Notes: generated by a model not told the origin, from the sequence alone. 64,000 nucleotides of DNA from Lojkania enalia (GCA_010094045.1 ML986585.1:405196-469195), one strand, 5' to 3'. Shown: positions 45,262-56,961, numbered from the stretch's first letter. Program-made: numbers and translations.

Positions 45262-46331
45262 ATGATAGGGAGATGTGTTAGGTAAGAGGAATCTGTGCCT
45301 CAAATACCTATCTAGAGCAAGGCTTGGCAGGGATTAAGGGCTGGTTTTATGCGGTTAAAGGGATGTGGGGGTGGGTTGTAAGGGTAATGTAGGGGAGAGG
45401 AAGGAGGAGGACGGGGAGGATGGGGATGGTTGATCAGTTAGATCGGAGGTGGTGTAGCGTTAATGAGGAGATGGGATTGGAAGAGCCTGGCGCCTGGTGA
45501 CTGTAGGGAATAGAGCGGAAGGTGTGTTGACGAGGTGGTGTTGGGATATAGTGATTAATGCGTGTGAATTTTGAGTAGATAATGAAGGTAGTATAAATGT
45601 AATTCAGAAACTTATATTGATAGATAAATGTCTTTTAATGGGATTCTGGATGGGACTGTAGATAAGAATTGCACACAGATTGGAGCTACTTCACAAACTA
45701 ATTCGTTCCAACGGAAATGATAAAAATCCAATTTGAATGCAGGTACACCAAATCGAGGTAGGCAGTTCTCAAGCTGGGAGGACCTTAGTAGCTCGCCGGC
45801 TTTTCATCTGATGATGTCTCTCGGATGATTGATGTTTTTTGGCGTGGACTGAGTGGGCGAAAGTTCAGGGACTTTATGCCTCGGGTCGGCGCGGCAATGC
45901 TGCCAAGCTCCGACATGCTGACGTGCATTGACTGATCGCGAGATTCCCTCACCCTTCCTTGGTCTTCCTACGGCTTAGCCGCATCGGTTTGGCCGACTAC
46001 AATTCCTTTTACGTGCTTAGCCTACTACACGGACGGCCGTATGGTGCAAGAAAGACCGATTCTGCAAGACGAGACGGCGTTCCGACCGATTAGATATCGC
46101 CGTGCGTTGCTTACAATCTCCGTGAGGTAGAGCTGAAGTCCTCGGCCGAGCGAAGCTCGGTATGCAAACAACACGTGCAACACGATGTAGTCATGAGATC
46201 TACATGATATATCAATATGTAGGCTTTGCATTTCTGAGCTCTCAATCTAAAAACCGCCACCTCCACTATATTGCCTATCTTCCAATTGCTAAACTCGTCT
46301 TGTCACTTCCTCTTGTCTCTTTACTTTCACG
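45262..46331. other. Intergenic region
   Basis: About 1.07 kb, G-rich on the plus strand near 45360-45490. A perfect 6-bp hairpin with GAA loop (CCGAGC-GAA-GCTCGG) sits at 46146-46160 upstream of the SNG1-like gene; its significance is unknown. No gene supported. Confidence 0.45.
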
Positions 46332-47813
46332 ATGGTCAACATCGGCATTGAACGGCTTCGCAAGTTAAGGCAAAAAGAAACACTTACCGATGCAAATCGA
46401 AAAACGTTCTTGCACGATGAGTGGAAAGGCATCCGCGGCAAATTTATCGCCCAGACAACAGCAGGAGGTATCGCTTTCATGCTATGGTTCCTAGGCTGTT
46501 TATCATATCTCTATGGCACTCTTGATGGATCTATTGGCCGGCATGACAATATCAAAGTCCTCGCTGTAAATTATGACGGAGGTATCGTTGGCCAAGCAAT
46601 GGATGCTGCATACCAGCAGCTCCGTAATCCTGCATTCTTCACGGTTGAATATCACTCGCCAGAGGAGTTCCCTACAGAAGAAGACATGTATCACAGTGTC
46701 TGGGAGGGGCACTACTGGGGTGCTATATCCGTTACGAATGGTGCATCTAACCGACTGGCGGCTGCAATCCAAGGCGGTGATGCCGCAACATCATATAATC
46801 CTGATGACGCTCTCCACTGGGTTTGGAATCAACAATACTACACGGCCTTCGTACAGCAAATCGTACAATCAGGTATGCAACAGCTTGTGGGAGCTACGCG
46901 GCTTGCCTACATTAAAATCAATGGCACGCAAGCTGCTCGTTCCCTTAATGAGACCGACTCGGCAGCAGTGCAGGCATTCATGAATCCCATCTCTGCCACT
47001 GCGACAAATATCAAGGTGGCACCCTTTGGAGCAGTCATTCTACTAAACACAGTTTCTATGGCAATACCGATTCTCCAGCAATTCTTCTTTCTTCTTGTGC
47101 TCAACGGTGTAGCGCAGAAACACCAGCTCTATAGCAAGATGACAGTCCGATCCAGCCTTCTGGTCCGACGCGTTGCCGGACTCCTCTATTCCTTCGGTGC
47201 TGCTCTCTGCCAAACAGGATATTTCTGGGCTTTCAAAGAAAACTGGCAAGTCAACGGCAACCAGTTCGTCCTTACCTGGATGACTTTATGGTTATTGATG
47301 CACATCCACTTGCTCATACTGGACTCCATTTCAACAATCGCACCACTTCCAGTCATGCCGTTTGTTATTCTACTCTGGGTGTTCCTAAACCTTGCCAGCT
47401 CGCTCAGCCCGTTGGAGCTCCAGGCCGGATTCTACCACTGGGGCATCGCACTTCCTAGCCACGAAGCATACTCTATCCTAGTTACCATTTGGACCGGAGG
47501 CGCTCATAATAGACTCTACAGAGCGCTGCCAATTATGTTCTCCTGGTGGGTTTTGGCTAACATTACCACCTCTATCACTCATTGGCGGGCTTGTCATCTG
47601 GCATACAAGATGGAGCACCAGGAGTCAATTGGCATCAAGAATTCCAAGACCCGGGATGAGGAAGCTGCTATTTCCGCGGAGGAGCCGGAGTCTGGTCGTT
47701 GTTCGAGGCAGGCAACAAGGACGGCGGAGAATTTAGAGCGGATCAGGTCTGCGGAAGAGACGGCGATGGAGCAGAGGCAGGCCTATGGGCCTAGTATTCC
47801 GCCACTAGCATAA
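46332..47813 (+). CDS. SNG1-like DUF3533 multi-pass membrane protein
   Basis: Single exon, 493 residues from ATG 46332 (MVNIGIERLRKLRQKETLTD). The N-terminus is short and basic, followed by membrane segment 1 (TTAGGIAFMLWFLGCLSYLY, about 43-62), a long extracytosolic loop with the family phrases IKVLAVNYDGGIVGQAM and WEGHYWGAISVTNGASNRLA, and then five or so further membrane segments from about 235 (VILLNTVSMAIPILQQFFFL; SFGAALCQTGYFWAFKEN; FVLTWMTLWLLMHIHLLILD; VMPFVILLWVFLNLASSLSP; IMFSWWVLANITTSITHWRA). The YHWGIALPSHEAYSILVTIW block is characteristic. Yeast SNG1 gives resistance to nitrosoguanidine and influences membrane lipid asymmetry; the family role in filamentous fungi is less clear. 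The C-terminal 50 residues are charged and cytosolic. Confidence 0.9.
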   Translation: MVNIGIERLRKLRQKETLTDANRKTFLHDEWKGIRGKFIAQTTAGGIAFMLWFLGCLSYLYGTLDGSIGRHDNIKVLAVNYDGGIVGQAMDAAYQQLRNPAFFTVEYHSPEEFPTEEDMYHSVWEGHYWGAISVTNGASNRLAAAIQGGDAATSYNPDDALHWVWNQQYYTAFVQQIVQSGMQQLVGATRLAYIKINGTQAARSLNETDSAAVQAFMNPISATATNIKVAPFGAVILLNTVSMAIPILQQFFFLLVLNGVAQKHQLYSKMTVRSSLLVRRVAGLLYSFGAALCQTGYFWAFKENWQVNGNQFVLTWMTLWLLMHIHLLILDSISTIAPLPVMPFVILLWVFLNLASSLSPLELQAGFYHWGIALPSHEAYSILVTIWTGGAHNRLYRALPIMFSWWVLANITTSITHWRACHLAYKMEHQESIGIKNSKTRDEEAAISAEEPESGRCSRQATRTAENLERIRSAEETAMEQRQAYGPSIPPLA

Positions 47814-49962
47814 TTATTCGGCATTCAACATCATCTGTATTTTTAGATTTGTGATTACGACTAGAAAAAGCATTATGGTGCTCGTCGATACCAGGTAGGC
47901 GTTGTAGATGGAATTTTAGATAAGTACTTATAAATCACCATGATATTAATGTATGTTATATACTTGTAGCATATTCATAAATTGTTTCATGCACACTCCG
48001 CAATTCTTCGTCAGCGAGATCATCCATCTCGACATACCTTCATTCGTAATGTGTTTTCTCTAAAACTCGCCTCACGCAGATCAGACAATAGTAATTTGAC
48101 GTTAACGTACTAAATTCTTACTCCCATGTGAGTAAATAACCCAGCCCCTCCTTATAACTTGTAAAGTAGTACCACTAGAATAGCTTCTGCTTCCTCAGGC
48201 AAGTAACCTGCGGTCTAGTAGCCAGGTGGGCTATCATAAGCGAGCCTCGTCTGTTGACGAAATGAAGTAATTAGAAGTCAGGGACCGCAACTAGGAGCAT
48301 TAGCTAGCGGTGTCTGTCCCGGAACATAGAACTCCTTATCCATGCCTACCCTGACGTGGTAGGCAAGTTTTGTTTTAAATTTTATTTTTTCCAATTTTTT
48401 TTTAAGGATGGAGAGAGTTTTTTGAGTAGCCATAGTACACCTAGTCATCCTTCGAACCCACCTTTCAGCACGGTCTTCCCGCTGTTGCAGAATAGAGTTA
48501 AGCACGTCATCGACAAGCCCTGATTTGTTAGCAGGAAACCCCTCAAGGCAGACACCAGCATACATGAGAACCCCTACATCTATAGAACCGAGTTTCTATA
48601 TTAACTGCGAAAAAGCGTCTTACAAATACCTTGCACAATTTCAATGAATCCTTTGTCCATAGATATTGCAGAAACATAGTAGTATATATACATAAGTAGA
48701 AGGTTGGCATACTATGACAGGTGGGATAATAAATTAATGTCGGCACATCACGCACCACCGCCAAGCCAATTCGCGAAACACAAGCCTTGGTCAAACCGCC
48801 AAGACACCCGACAACCACATCCGCCCCTTCCCTTCCGCATACCCCAGCCCGCTATCTACGACCGCCTGTTGTAACTATGTAACATAGTATACGATCTCCA
48901 GGCCCTCCGCCCAGCCCACGGTATCTGCACCAGGAATAGCTGTAAATCAACTGGGGTGCCTTAGAGCGATGGCGGAAAGACTGTCGATTGTGGACGATGG
49001 CGGTTGAGGGGATCGATAAAGTAGTTGTGGGCTGCCTGTTCTAGCTTTGCGTACATCGTAAAGCTCCTTTGATCCTTTGCACCTCACCGACTGACAAGAT
49101 TTTATGCATCTATAGGATCCGTGAGGCGGCTGTGTATGAAATCCTTCGATTGCGGCGATTCGAGCGCGGAACAAGGGAATTACTAGTGCTTTCGAGTATG
49201 GTTTTGTGGACTTATAAGGGGTTTACGGAGAAGATGCGGTGGGTTTGTTTGGAAGCTTTCCATGACGAACAGCTATGAGAATTGCATTTAGTGTTGGGTA
49301 TTTGGATTGATGATGGGTTGCGTAGGAGAATAAAATTGGGGAGGAATGCATATGGGAATGAGGTAACACGGCGTCTACAGCGTAGACATTACCCAAAGCG
49401 AGAATTTGATCAGAAATGACATGCTACCAAAGGGCGCAGTTAGGAACATCATGGACGGAGTCAATCGAGAGGCGAACAGGAACGACAAAGCAAAGCTGTG
49501 AGACATACTGTAGTCACCGTCTTGAGTCACGATGACAGGAGAGACTGATCATAATGCGAAGGCGTGTATTAATGTATTAGAAATTACATTATCGCTATTA
49601 AAAATATATCGGAAGCATCCACCTAAACTCCTATCTTTTCCGCTGGCGAATCACTCACGCGACCAATGCCATCATATCATATTACGCCTGCTGCAAGTTC
49701 TCAGACGTCCATCCCACGCTCCCTCCCGCTTCGTGTGGGGATCGTCGCTTACCCGTCTCGTCGATCGCGATGCGGCCCCTCCATAGCTTCGGTCCACCCA
49801 GAATCATCTTCCCTTGGCACGCCTCGTCATCGTGCGGCTTCGAAACAGACCGCCAGTCTTCGGGTTTCCCTACTAGGATATCCTCACATGATCGAAATGG
49901 CTTTGCAATGCCGCTCACGGCAATCCACGACTTTCTGATCTCCGGCCTCCAGGTTGAGGAGT
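47814..49962. other. Intergenic region with weak coding candidates only
   Basis: About 2.1 kb. A minus-strand ATG frame at 48278-48565 (95 codons: LVDDVLNSILQQREDRAERW) is followed by an A-rich stretch and could be a fragment of an older gene, but no partner exon was found. A minus-strand frame at 49682-49966 starts with an ATG overlapping the stop of the next gene; it has no recognised motif. Neither is firm enough to call. Confidence 0.4.
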
Positions 49963-50184
49963 TCATTCCTCTTCATCGATGCTAACTTCGCTAATGGTAA
50001 CACTGGGTGTTGGCGATGCCTCACGGGAGGGTGTGGTTCGTGGATTTTTCGAAGCGTAGGTGGTGTTAAGGTGGAGGTTTGGTGAGGAGGGTCGAAGATC
50101 TGGGACTTCGACAGGGACGCGCAGCATTTGGCGGCCGACGAGGTTGGGGATGTAGACGTATTGCATCTCGGAGGGAGAAGACAT
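49963..50184 (-). CDS. Small hypothetical protein, 73 residues
   Basis: ATG at 50184 (MSSPSEMQYVYIPNLVGRQM) is preceded by a long A/C-rich leader (CCAACCAAAACAAACC, then CGACTACAACAAACCAGTCAT), which is why I start here although the frame stays open to about 50448 with upstream ATGs. The protein reads LRVPVEVPDLRPSSPNLHLN and ends TPSVTISEVSIDEEE. It is Pro/Ser-rich with an acidic end, has no cysteines and no signal peptide. No family recognised. Confidence 0.4.
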   Translation of the reverse strand: MSSPSEMQYVYIPNLVGRQMLRVPVEVPDLRPSSPNLHLNTTYASKNPRTTPSREASPTPSVTISEVSIDEEE

Positions 50185-53037
50185 TATGACTGGTTTGTTG
50201 TAGTCGAGAATGGTTTGTTTTGGTTGGTGGTTATGGTTATGATGAATTGAATCTATTGATGATGGATGATGTATGTTGTAGGACTTGAGTAGGTTGGTAC
50301 GCAAGAGCCTCGAAGTAGATTCAAATCCTCTGTGAAACTGATGCCTGATACTTCTGATCGTGCGACTACAAGCGGGGGCCTCACGCCATACATATACTTC
50401 TCTCACAGGCCTCATCCTGCATCCGTCCTGCATTCCTCTCACTCCCAAACTCTAGCCCCCATGTCTTCTCGCAGACTCCAAACCCGCCAAATTCCCCATT
50501 AACTCCAGGCTGTCCAATCAGCAGCCGTCGGCGTTATCCTACCCATGTATGACGATAGCACACCCTTGCGTCTCTTACGAATCATGCCTGACGCCGCGCC
50601 CCAATCTTTCCGATCCAACCGTTCGGACCACCTTTGTTGGCCCGCCCGGCGATAATAAGACAACGCCGCGCAGGCCTATCCCCGCGCCAAGCAGCACTAT
50701 GGGCGAATTCCGTCCCGTCTAGACTTGTTGCCTGCATGGGTTCAGCCGATGCGGCGCCCGTTGGACGGTCTGGAATTAGTGATCGGAAAAATCGGGGTTT
50801 GGACATGACGAGCGGACGTAACAACGGAGGCACAACAATATAATGGAACGCGTCTGCCAGATGGCGGGCAATGGGGATGAGTCTCGGTGCTGAGACTTGT
50901 CCGAGTAATTCATTCTTTTTCCTAGTTTGATGAGTATACGTTTCTCCTCGTGTAGTTTGCTGATCGAATTCGCAACGGTGGTTGCCAAGTGATGGGCTCG
51001 CTATTCGGAGAGGTCTAGCCGCTGAAACCATGTTCCCAACATAATGATAGCCTTGCAACTCCATCTTGGCTTCACATCCAACATCGTATGTACAAGAAGC
51101 CAGACAATGGTGTAGAGATAACCGATTTTCCGTAGCTAGGAAGTGTTTGCGGCTAACAGAGAGATACCAAAGGATAGGAACCGTTGCGGTTATCTTCGCT
51201 TGTGCATCTACGCGAGATTGCCGGATTCCACGCGCGGGTGCTCGGAGATCTGAATAGATTTAGGAAATACATAGTCTGTCGGAAATGGAATCCCTGAAGA
51301 TACGAGTTGCAAAAGGCAGGGATGTACTGGATGTCATGAGATTGTTCGCTTGCAATAGCAAGATATCACTCCACCATCCATAAGCTTTAAAACCCTGCCT
51401 TTGGCGCAACAAAAAAACAAGCAAAGTATAATCCTACCGTTCGGCAGATCCCGAAGCTCATTACTTGGGCACCAAATGCTTTGGCATTGCCTAAATCAAC
51501 GATCTGCCCCTAATTGTAGTGGGTCTCTCCCTATCATATGAAGTCCTCTTACGCGGACTCTGCGAACCCCCCCAAAAAAAAAAAACCAGGGATCATACGT
51601 CTATCAAGATCTTTGATCCTGCTTAGCCTTTACGTACGATTAGATTCTGGCGATGAATCCGAGATCGGACGACATCTCGTCATATAGACGTTACTAGAGC
51701 GGGGAACTGAATGCGAATTCCAGAGTCGAGATGTCTAATAAGCCAAGCCTTCAGTAATGCATAATTCCCACTATGTGAGGATTGGGATAGCAACCAGCAA
51801 AGGGGATACAGCGTCAAACAGAAGTCGGGTTTACATACTGGCCTTTAATTAGAGCTGAGCGGGTAATACTTCCGCCTCCTTATCGACTCAGAGTTCCAAC
51901 AGAGCAAACTGAGCACATCCACGCAATATCTTGGGAGGAACAAAAGCAGCTGAGACTGAGTGTTTCCCCAGTTTAGATAATAAACACCGAACTTACAATA
52001 GATAGAACAATGTCCCGGTTACAGAATCAGTCCAGAAAAAAATAAATCTATTTTTGTTTACCTAGACTCCATCGTATCTATACTTCCTGGGCATTCCAAT
52101 AAATACCTTTCTATCCTATTTTACTGCCATCAATAATGCTCCTCAAACCATCGCCAAGCTGCTTACCTATCTCAGAAGACTAGATTGCCTTTGGAACGAC
52201 AACCACGGTGCTAACGGAAGAGCAGAAGACTAGCTTGAATGAATATAATTACTGAGAAATGGGGACTATACTTGCTTTCCTTATCGGAGTAGTGTAAGGG
52301 TATATATACTATTCTACACCCATGATCAGCGATATTGATCATTCGTACCTTTGGGTTGCAGTAGCGCAGTGGTGTAGAGCCGTGCTTCTGACAAGTAGCC
52401 GATTATTTTTGGAAGGAGCGGCCAATACAAGAAAGTGGCTCATATAAGCATGCGGTCCACCCCATCAACTTTTTCAACCTTTATATGCATATAGCTCAAC
52501 AACAAAGTAATATAATAATAATTCATGACTTGCACTCTTACTCTATCATAATTTCTGCATCTTTCTGGGATGTACGAGAATTATGCCCAGTCTCACCGCA
52601 GCAGCTACAGCACGCTTTACGCTGTCCGTTCGTGCCCCAATTCACCCCCAATTGGCGCATTATAGCCCGAATTTCCTCCTTATCATCCCTTTTAGCGATA
52701 ATTATCTCTCCTTGTACCCTTACTATGGCCTCTTGCTCTTGAATCTGCCTTTTTTTTTTTTTCCCTGTCTACGTTTTGTTACTGTCAGCCGGAATTATCA
52801 CCTATATAAGCCTTCATGCTTTAGCAGCAAGAAGGTCGACCTTTTTGTTCATCACAGTTACTACTTCATCTACTTTTTAAAGGCTAACGCTTTTATTCGC
52901 ATATTAGTGCAATCTGATACATCGCTTTTATAAAGCCTTTCTTAAGCTAATTTATCTTCTTAATAATAGAAGCTAGTAAAGAGCTTATATCCCTTTAAAT
53001 TCGATTACAGATTAATATTAATTAAGCCTCTAGTTTA
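50185..53037. other. AT-rich transposon-flanking region, no intact gene
   Basis: About 2.85 kb. A minus-strand ATG frame at 50582-51064 (160 codons) has no recognisable motif. From about 51300 the sequence is AT-rich with homopolymers (C7A12 near 51569-51587, T13 near 52750). At 52348-52380 a short motif resembles a tRNA A-box, and the 16-mer at 52348-52363 nearly recurs at 54189-54204 on the far side of the palindromic element. It reads as decayed repeats. Confidence 0.45.
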
Positions 53038-53108
53038 ACGTACCGGACAGGTGAGCTGTCCCCCCACCAACCAAACGCGACGCATGAGCTTTCAACAACA
53101 ATGCAACA

Positions 53109-53675
53109 ACGAATTAATAAGAATACAGCCCAAAACAAGAATCAATAAACTTAGCCCTTTCAGCTACCAAAAGAGGCCAAATAAATAGCGAGAGGCGTGC
53201 TGCCTCAACATTTAATGCGGTTCGAACGACCGCATATCGACGACATGCTGGAATCCGCTCATAGCGCGATTGTAAGCGTAACTCGAAGAAACTGACGAAG
53301 CCTGAATAGGAGGTGATTATTCAATATATGTTTGACCTGGATTCGCAGGGATTTAGGCCTACTATAACTGCTGTATGAGATATGGCCGATAACTTGCTTG
53401 CTGTGCGCAATATGGGCCAAATTAGCATATATTGACCTGGAAACTTTGTCAGATGCACTCCTGAGCTTAAAACACGACTAAATCGACCCTATAATCGCCA
53501 AAGAGCTCCATGTAAAGATCGTAAGATAATCAAGGGCTGGTCTAAGCTTGTGTAGCGTACTCAGGAGAAGTACAGCATCATAGACAAGAACACGTACAAC
53601 TTTGACGAAACTGGCTTTCAAATAGGTATTATCTCATCCCAACTAGTTGTTACAGGTATAGAGAGACATAATTAG
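53109..53675 (+). pseudogene. Fot1/pogo transposase remnant, left arm
   Basis: N-terminal half of a CENP-B-HTH/DDE-type transposase with multiple in-frame stops (TAG after IRS and after PE, TGA after AV, TAG before RTQEK) and no continuation past the first catalytic block FDETGF. Bounded on the left by the terminal repeat and on the right by the inverted copy. Confidence 0.8.
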
Positions 53676-54110
53676 CCGATTTAGGCGCGTTTTAAGCTCA
53701 GAAATGCGCCTGACAAAGTTCTTAGGCCAATTTAGCCCACATTGCGTTCAGCAAGCAAGTTATTGGCCATGTCTCGTACAGCAGCTAAAGTAGGCGTAAA
53801 TCCTCACGAATCTAGGTTAAGCATATCTTGAATAATCACCTCCGCTCCAGGCTTCGTCAGTTTCGCTAAGTTAGGCTTATAATCACGTTATGAGCGAATT
53901 CCAGTGCATTGTTAATATACAGTCGTTCGAATCGCGTTAAATATTGAGGCAGCACACCTCTCGCCATTTATTTAGCCTCTTTTGGTAGCTGAGAGGGCTA
54001 AGTTTCCTTGATTCTCGTTTTAGACCGTATTCTTATTGTTTCGTTGTAGCACCATTGTTGAAAACTCACGCGTCGCGTTTTATTAATGGGGTGGACCGCT
54101 CGCTTGTTCA
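53676..54110 (-). pseudogene. Fot1/pogo transposase remnant, right arm (inverted)
   Basis: Read on the minus strand, this repeats the left-arm coding region (for example NETIRIRSKTRIKET then LSYQKR, and AFLSLKRA near the inner end) with its own set of changes and stops. It lacks the FDETGF segment, so the inversion junction lies about 185 bases earlier in the gene than the end of the left copy. Confidence 0.72.
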
Positions 54111-54161
54111 AGACGCTTGTATGGGCTGCTGGCTGTATGGCCGCTCGCTTGTAAGGCACGT

Positions 54162-54354
54162 TATACCGCTTTGGGGCTGCGGTAGCTCCTTTGGGTTGCG
54201 GTAAGGAACTTGCTCTCATTGCGAATCAGCTCTCTTTCCTCGAGCTTGAGTAACGATTGACAACACGCTCAGTGCTTATGCCTTCGACTATAAAGCGCGA
54301 TCTCTGTGTCCGAAATCTTTCACCAAAATCGTCGCTCTCACTCTTCGCATAACT
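54162..54354. promoter_or_regulatory. Short leader between transposon end and Zn2Cys6 gene
   Basis: Only 193 bases separate the transposon end from the ATG of the regulator gene. A CTATAAAGCGCG TATA-like box sits at 54289-54300, about 55 bases before the ATG. The gene's upstream control region would thus have to lie within or beyond the transposon. Confidence 0.4.
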
Positions 54355-56098
54355 ATGGCTAAATATCAATTTTATACCTCAGGCTCTAAGCCTCACGCGG
54401 AGACGGGAGACATTTGGCTTGACTCCTCAGTCTCAAGCCATGGATCCCATCCCATTCGTCCTACTTCCTTCATGACAATCAGCGATCCCCTAGGATCATC
54501 GTGTGGATCCGCCATGACACGACCTACTCAGCGCGGTGTTCGGAAGTCGAAAGTCAACGGAAAGAAGCGATTGAATACCTTGAACCCACCGGGCTACTTC
54601 TGCTTTTCCTTATCAGGTGATTCGGTCGCAGAACCTCGCAGGTCTGCATTCTCCCCAGTAAGAAGGGAAGAAGTCAAAAAAGTTCGAAAGCAAGGCGCTT
54701 GCTTGAGATGCAAACTAATTAAAAGAGCGGTAACCGTTTGGAAAATTTTATCGAATGCATGTACTAATGCTCATTCTAGTGCTCTGGTGACAATCCTTGC
54801 AAGCGATGTCGCGAGGATGCCAATGTTGCTGCTGGCTCAAAGGCGTTGATGTGGATGGATTGTGTTCGGTACACATTTGAGGATGTGAATATATTTGAGA
54901 CTGGTATTGTCAATGTAAGCTAATCTTACGAATAGTAGTAACATATATGCTCCAGATATACCTATGAGCGATGCAAAGAGAGCGAGACATCTCGCGGAGG
55001 AAGTAATACCGCATATTCTAAAGAATACATATGGAAACCCTCGCATAGACCGCCATTCGTTATCGGAAACTGGAATCGAATCATCGAATGCCTGTTTAGT
55101 GCGGAACATTAATCAAGATAACGACTCCGGTTTAGATTCCAATTTGTACTATTTAATTACATCCCCTAATTCTGCTTACTTGATACATGAAGCTACGGCA
55201 GTAAACCTTGGAATTAATGTATCTCTCTTATTAACCACAGGGATTATGATCGAGTTGTATTTCGAAGAAGGGTGGGAGAGCGTTCCGATTGAAGATCTTT
55301 TAAAAGTGCGCAATTACGCAGCCTGTCAGGTTCTTTCAGCACTCGAGAAATGCCTCAAACCTCGGCGGCTCGAAACGTCACCCAGCAAACTCACGTATTT
55401 AAAGAGCCTCTTTATCATAATCTGTATAACAATTGGAGCTGCAGTCTCCACCTATGAATTAGTAAGCACAAACCTCGACTGTGTTTGGAAAATATATTTA
55501 CAGAAATTCAAAGACACCGGCGGAGGAAATTGGAGAAAAGGAAGTAGCGTTTGCACGACTCCTGTTGCACTACTTCATCTATTTATCTACCAAAACTTCC
55601 TTGCTTGAGCAAGAAAACATTATTCCTATGGGAGTATTGTCGCGGGAAGAAATAAGAACTTGGTCAAGGGTGCAAACCAGCGTCGAAGAGCATATACGAG
55701 AGCAGCGTGAGAAAGGGAATCTGGACGGCTTACCGAAATTCAAAAACACGAGTAGCATTCGAGACGACTTCCGCGATTTGAACCCGCTCTCTGAGTTGAC
55801 CGCCTGCTCAACCTGCGGCACGATGACCCCGTTTCTCGAAGACTATGGCCATTGTGAAGATTACCCATCATCTTTCGGCATGGAAGGCATTGAGATGACG
55901 ACTGAGTTGTTCGGGACTGTAGGCACTGCAGATTCCACCAGCATATTCGATACTAGCTTTGCTAGACCAGAATCTTTTGCTCAGCCAACATGGGGCGGCG
56001 ATTTTTTGGCGAGCGACTACTTCGAGCCGAGTGCTGGTAATGGGAATATGGACGGTATCGTAGTAGACGAAAATTTTGATCTTGACCATTTTTTCTAA
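54355..56098 (+). CDS. Zn(II)2Cys6 fungal transcription factor
   Basis: Exons 54355-54729, 54780-54903, 54956-55461 and 55514-56098 give 529 residues. The binuclear zinc cluster begins at residue 116, split by intron 1: GACLRCKLIKRA then CSGDNPCKRCREDANVAAGS and MDC. Spacing is C-x2-C-x6-C-x5-C-x2-C and a distant last Cys (x17), longer than the usual x6-8, but typical of a filamentous-fungal subgroup with KWMDC/RYTF after it. The middle region has AKRARHLAEEVIPHILKNTY and IELYFEEGWESVPIEDLLKV; the C-terminus has STCGTMTPFLEDYGHC and an acidic end (DGIVVDENFDLDHFF) that may activate transcription. The 115-residue N-terminal extension is unusual. Introns 2 and 3 use less standard sites (GTATTG donor; AAAG acceptor), so their borders are tentative. 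Target genes unknown. Confidence 0.72.
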
Positions 56099-56961
56099 TC
56101 CTGCTGGGGACGCTTTCTGAATTAGTTCGATTACCTGTAAGGCTAGGTACGGTTCTGAGTTCTATTCCTTGTGCTGCAGAGCTGACAGATTAGCAGAATA
56201 TGCGCCAGTCTCAATCTTGCAAAGCAATTTGTATCTCCTCTTGACCAATATTGAGGGACTTTCAGAAAGTCGTCAGTTACGCTGAAGTCGCAAGGATTTC
56301 TTCATATTCAAGACACTCGGAGTTCAATTCGTAAATCTGCAAATTAGAAATCACTGGTTTTGATCTGTGAATTTATTCGATTCCTATAACGCGCGATTTC
56401 GAATTTGGTGCTCAAAAGGTGTAGGTGCGGTCAACAAAATCTTGTGTTCCACGAAACTGTTGTATATTGGACCCCACTATCCTGCACCGCTCACTATTGT
56501 AAAGTCTAGCATGATAGCTCGCCAATAGATATATTACTAGGACTAATTCAGGAGAGGCCAGTGTTTATTTCTAAACTAATATATCTAGATCGAGTTTTGC
56601 CGCGCGCATGAATGCTTCCATACCGCACATTAGACCTTTACCTCCGCATCCGCAACCCAGCATACGGTCAAATATCCTCGTATCCGATAAATTGAAATCC
56701 ATGCATGGATAAAGTCTGTCTCCAAGAGATCTAGGGAGGATAGTCCTTCAAAGCTCTCGAGCGCATGATCGAACCACAGATCTGGTATCCCCGGCCCGGC
56801 GTCTTTCCGCACAAAATCGTAATTATCGCAGTATTCCATCAGTTTTATATCGGCTAAAAATATGACCACAAGTAAATGGGTTTGTGAAATACCGAAATAG
56901 TGATCCCGGGCCACTCCCGAATACTCCACCACCCTGGACCCCTTTCCACTCAAGGAGAAGA
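56099..56961. other. Intergenic region with a decayed minus-strand frame
   Basis: About 860 bases. Minus strand 56630-56953 is open for about 107 codons (YCDNYDFVRKDAGPGIPDLW, FDHALESFEGLSSLDLLETD, FIHAWISIYRIRGYLTVCWV) and looks like the conserved C-terminus of some fungal protein, but has no ATG and is closed upstream by TAG. I cannot name the family. It may be a gene fragment. Confidence 0.35.

Larger units (their letters stand above)
53038..54161. mobile_element. Palindromic (fold-back) derivative of a Fot1/pogo-type DNA transposon
   Basis: The left arm (plus strand, 53038-53675) and the right arm (minus strand, 54161-53676) are two inverted copies of the 5' half of the same transposase gene. 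The left arm translates with stops as NLALSATKRGQINSERRAAS, VIIQYMFDLDSQGFRPTITA, PELKTRLNRPYNRQRAPCKD and YNFDETGFQIGIISSQLVVTG, the helix-turn-helix/CENP-B-type region plus the first catalytic Asp (FDETGF) of Fot1/pogo transposases. The right arm carries the same N-terminal part only, ending at the ELKTR region. Both outer ends are similar terminal repeats (ACGTACCGGACAGGTGAGCT versus ACGTGCCTTACAAGCGAGCG), each next to TA, the target duplicated by this superfamily. The transposase is inactive. Confidence 0.8.

Noticed and set aside
49682..49966. Minus-strand 94-codon ATG frame overlapping the stop of the 73-residue gene
   Set aside because: No motif, and bacterial-style stop/start overlap is not meaningful in a fungal genome; could be 3' untranslated sequence.
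50582..51064. Minus-strand 160-codon ATG frame
   Set aside because: Composition is unremarkable, no motif or leader signal; chance frame in GC-richer DNA is as likely.
52361..52435. tRNA gene
   Set aside because: A-box-like TAGCGCAGTGG is present but no B-box, acceptor stem or anticodon arm can be folded downstream.
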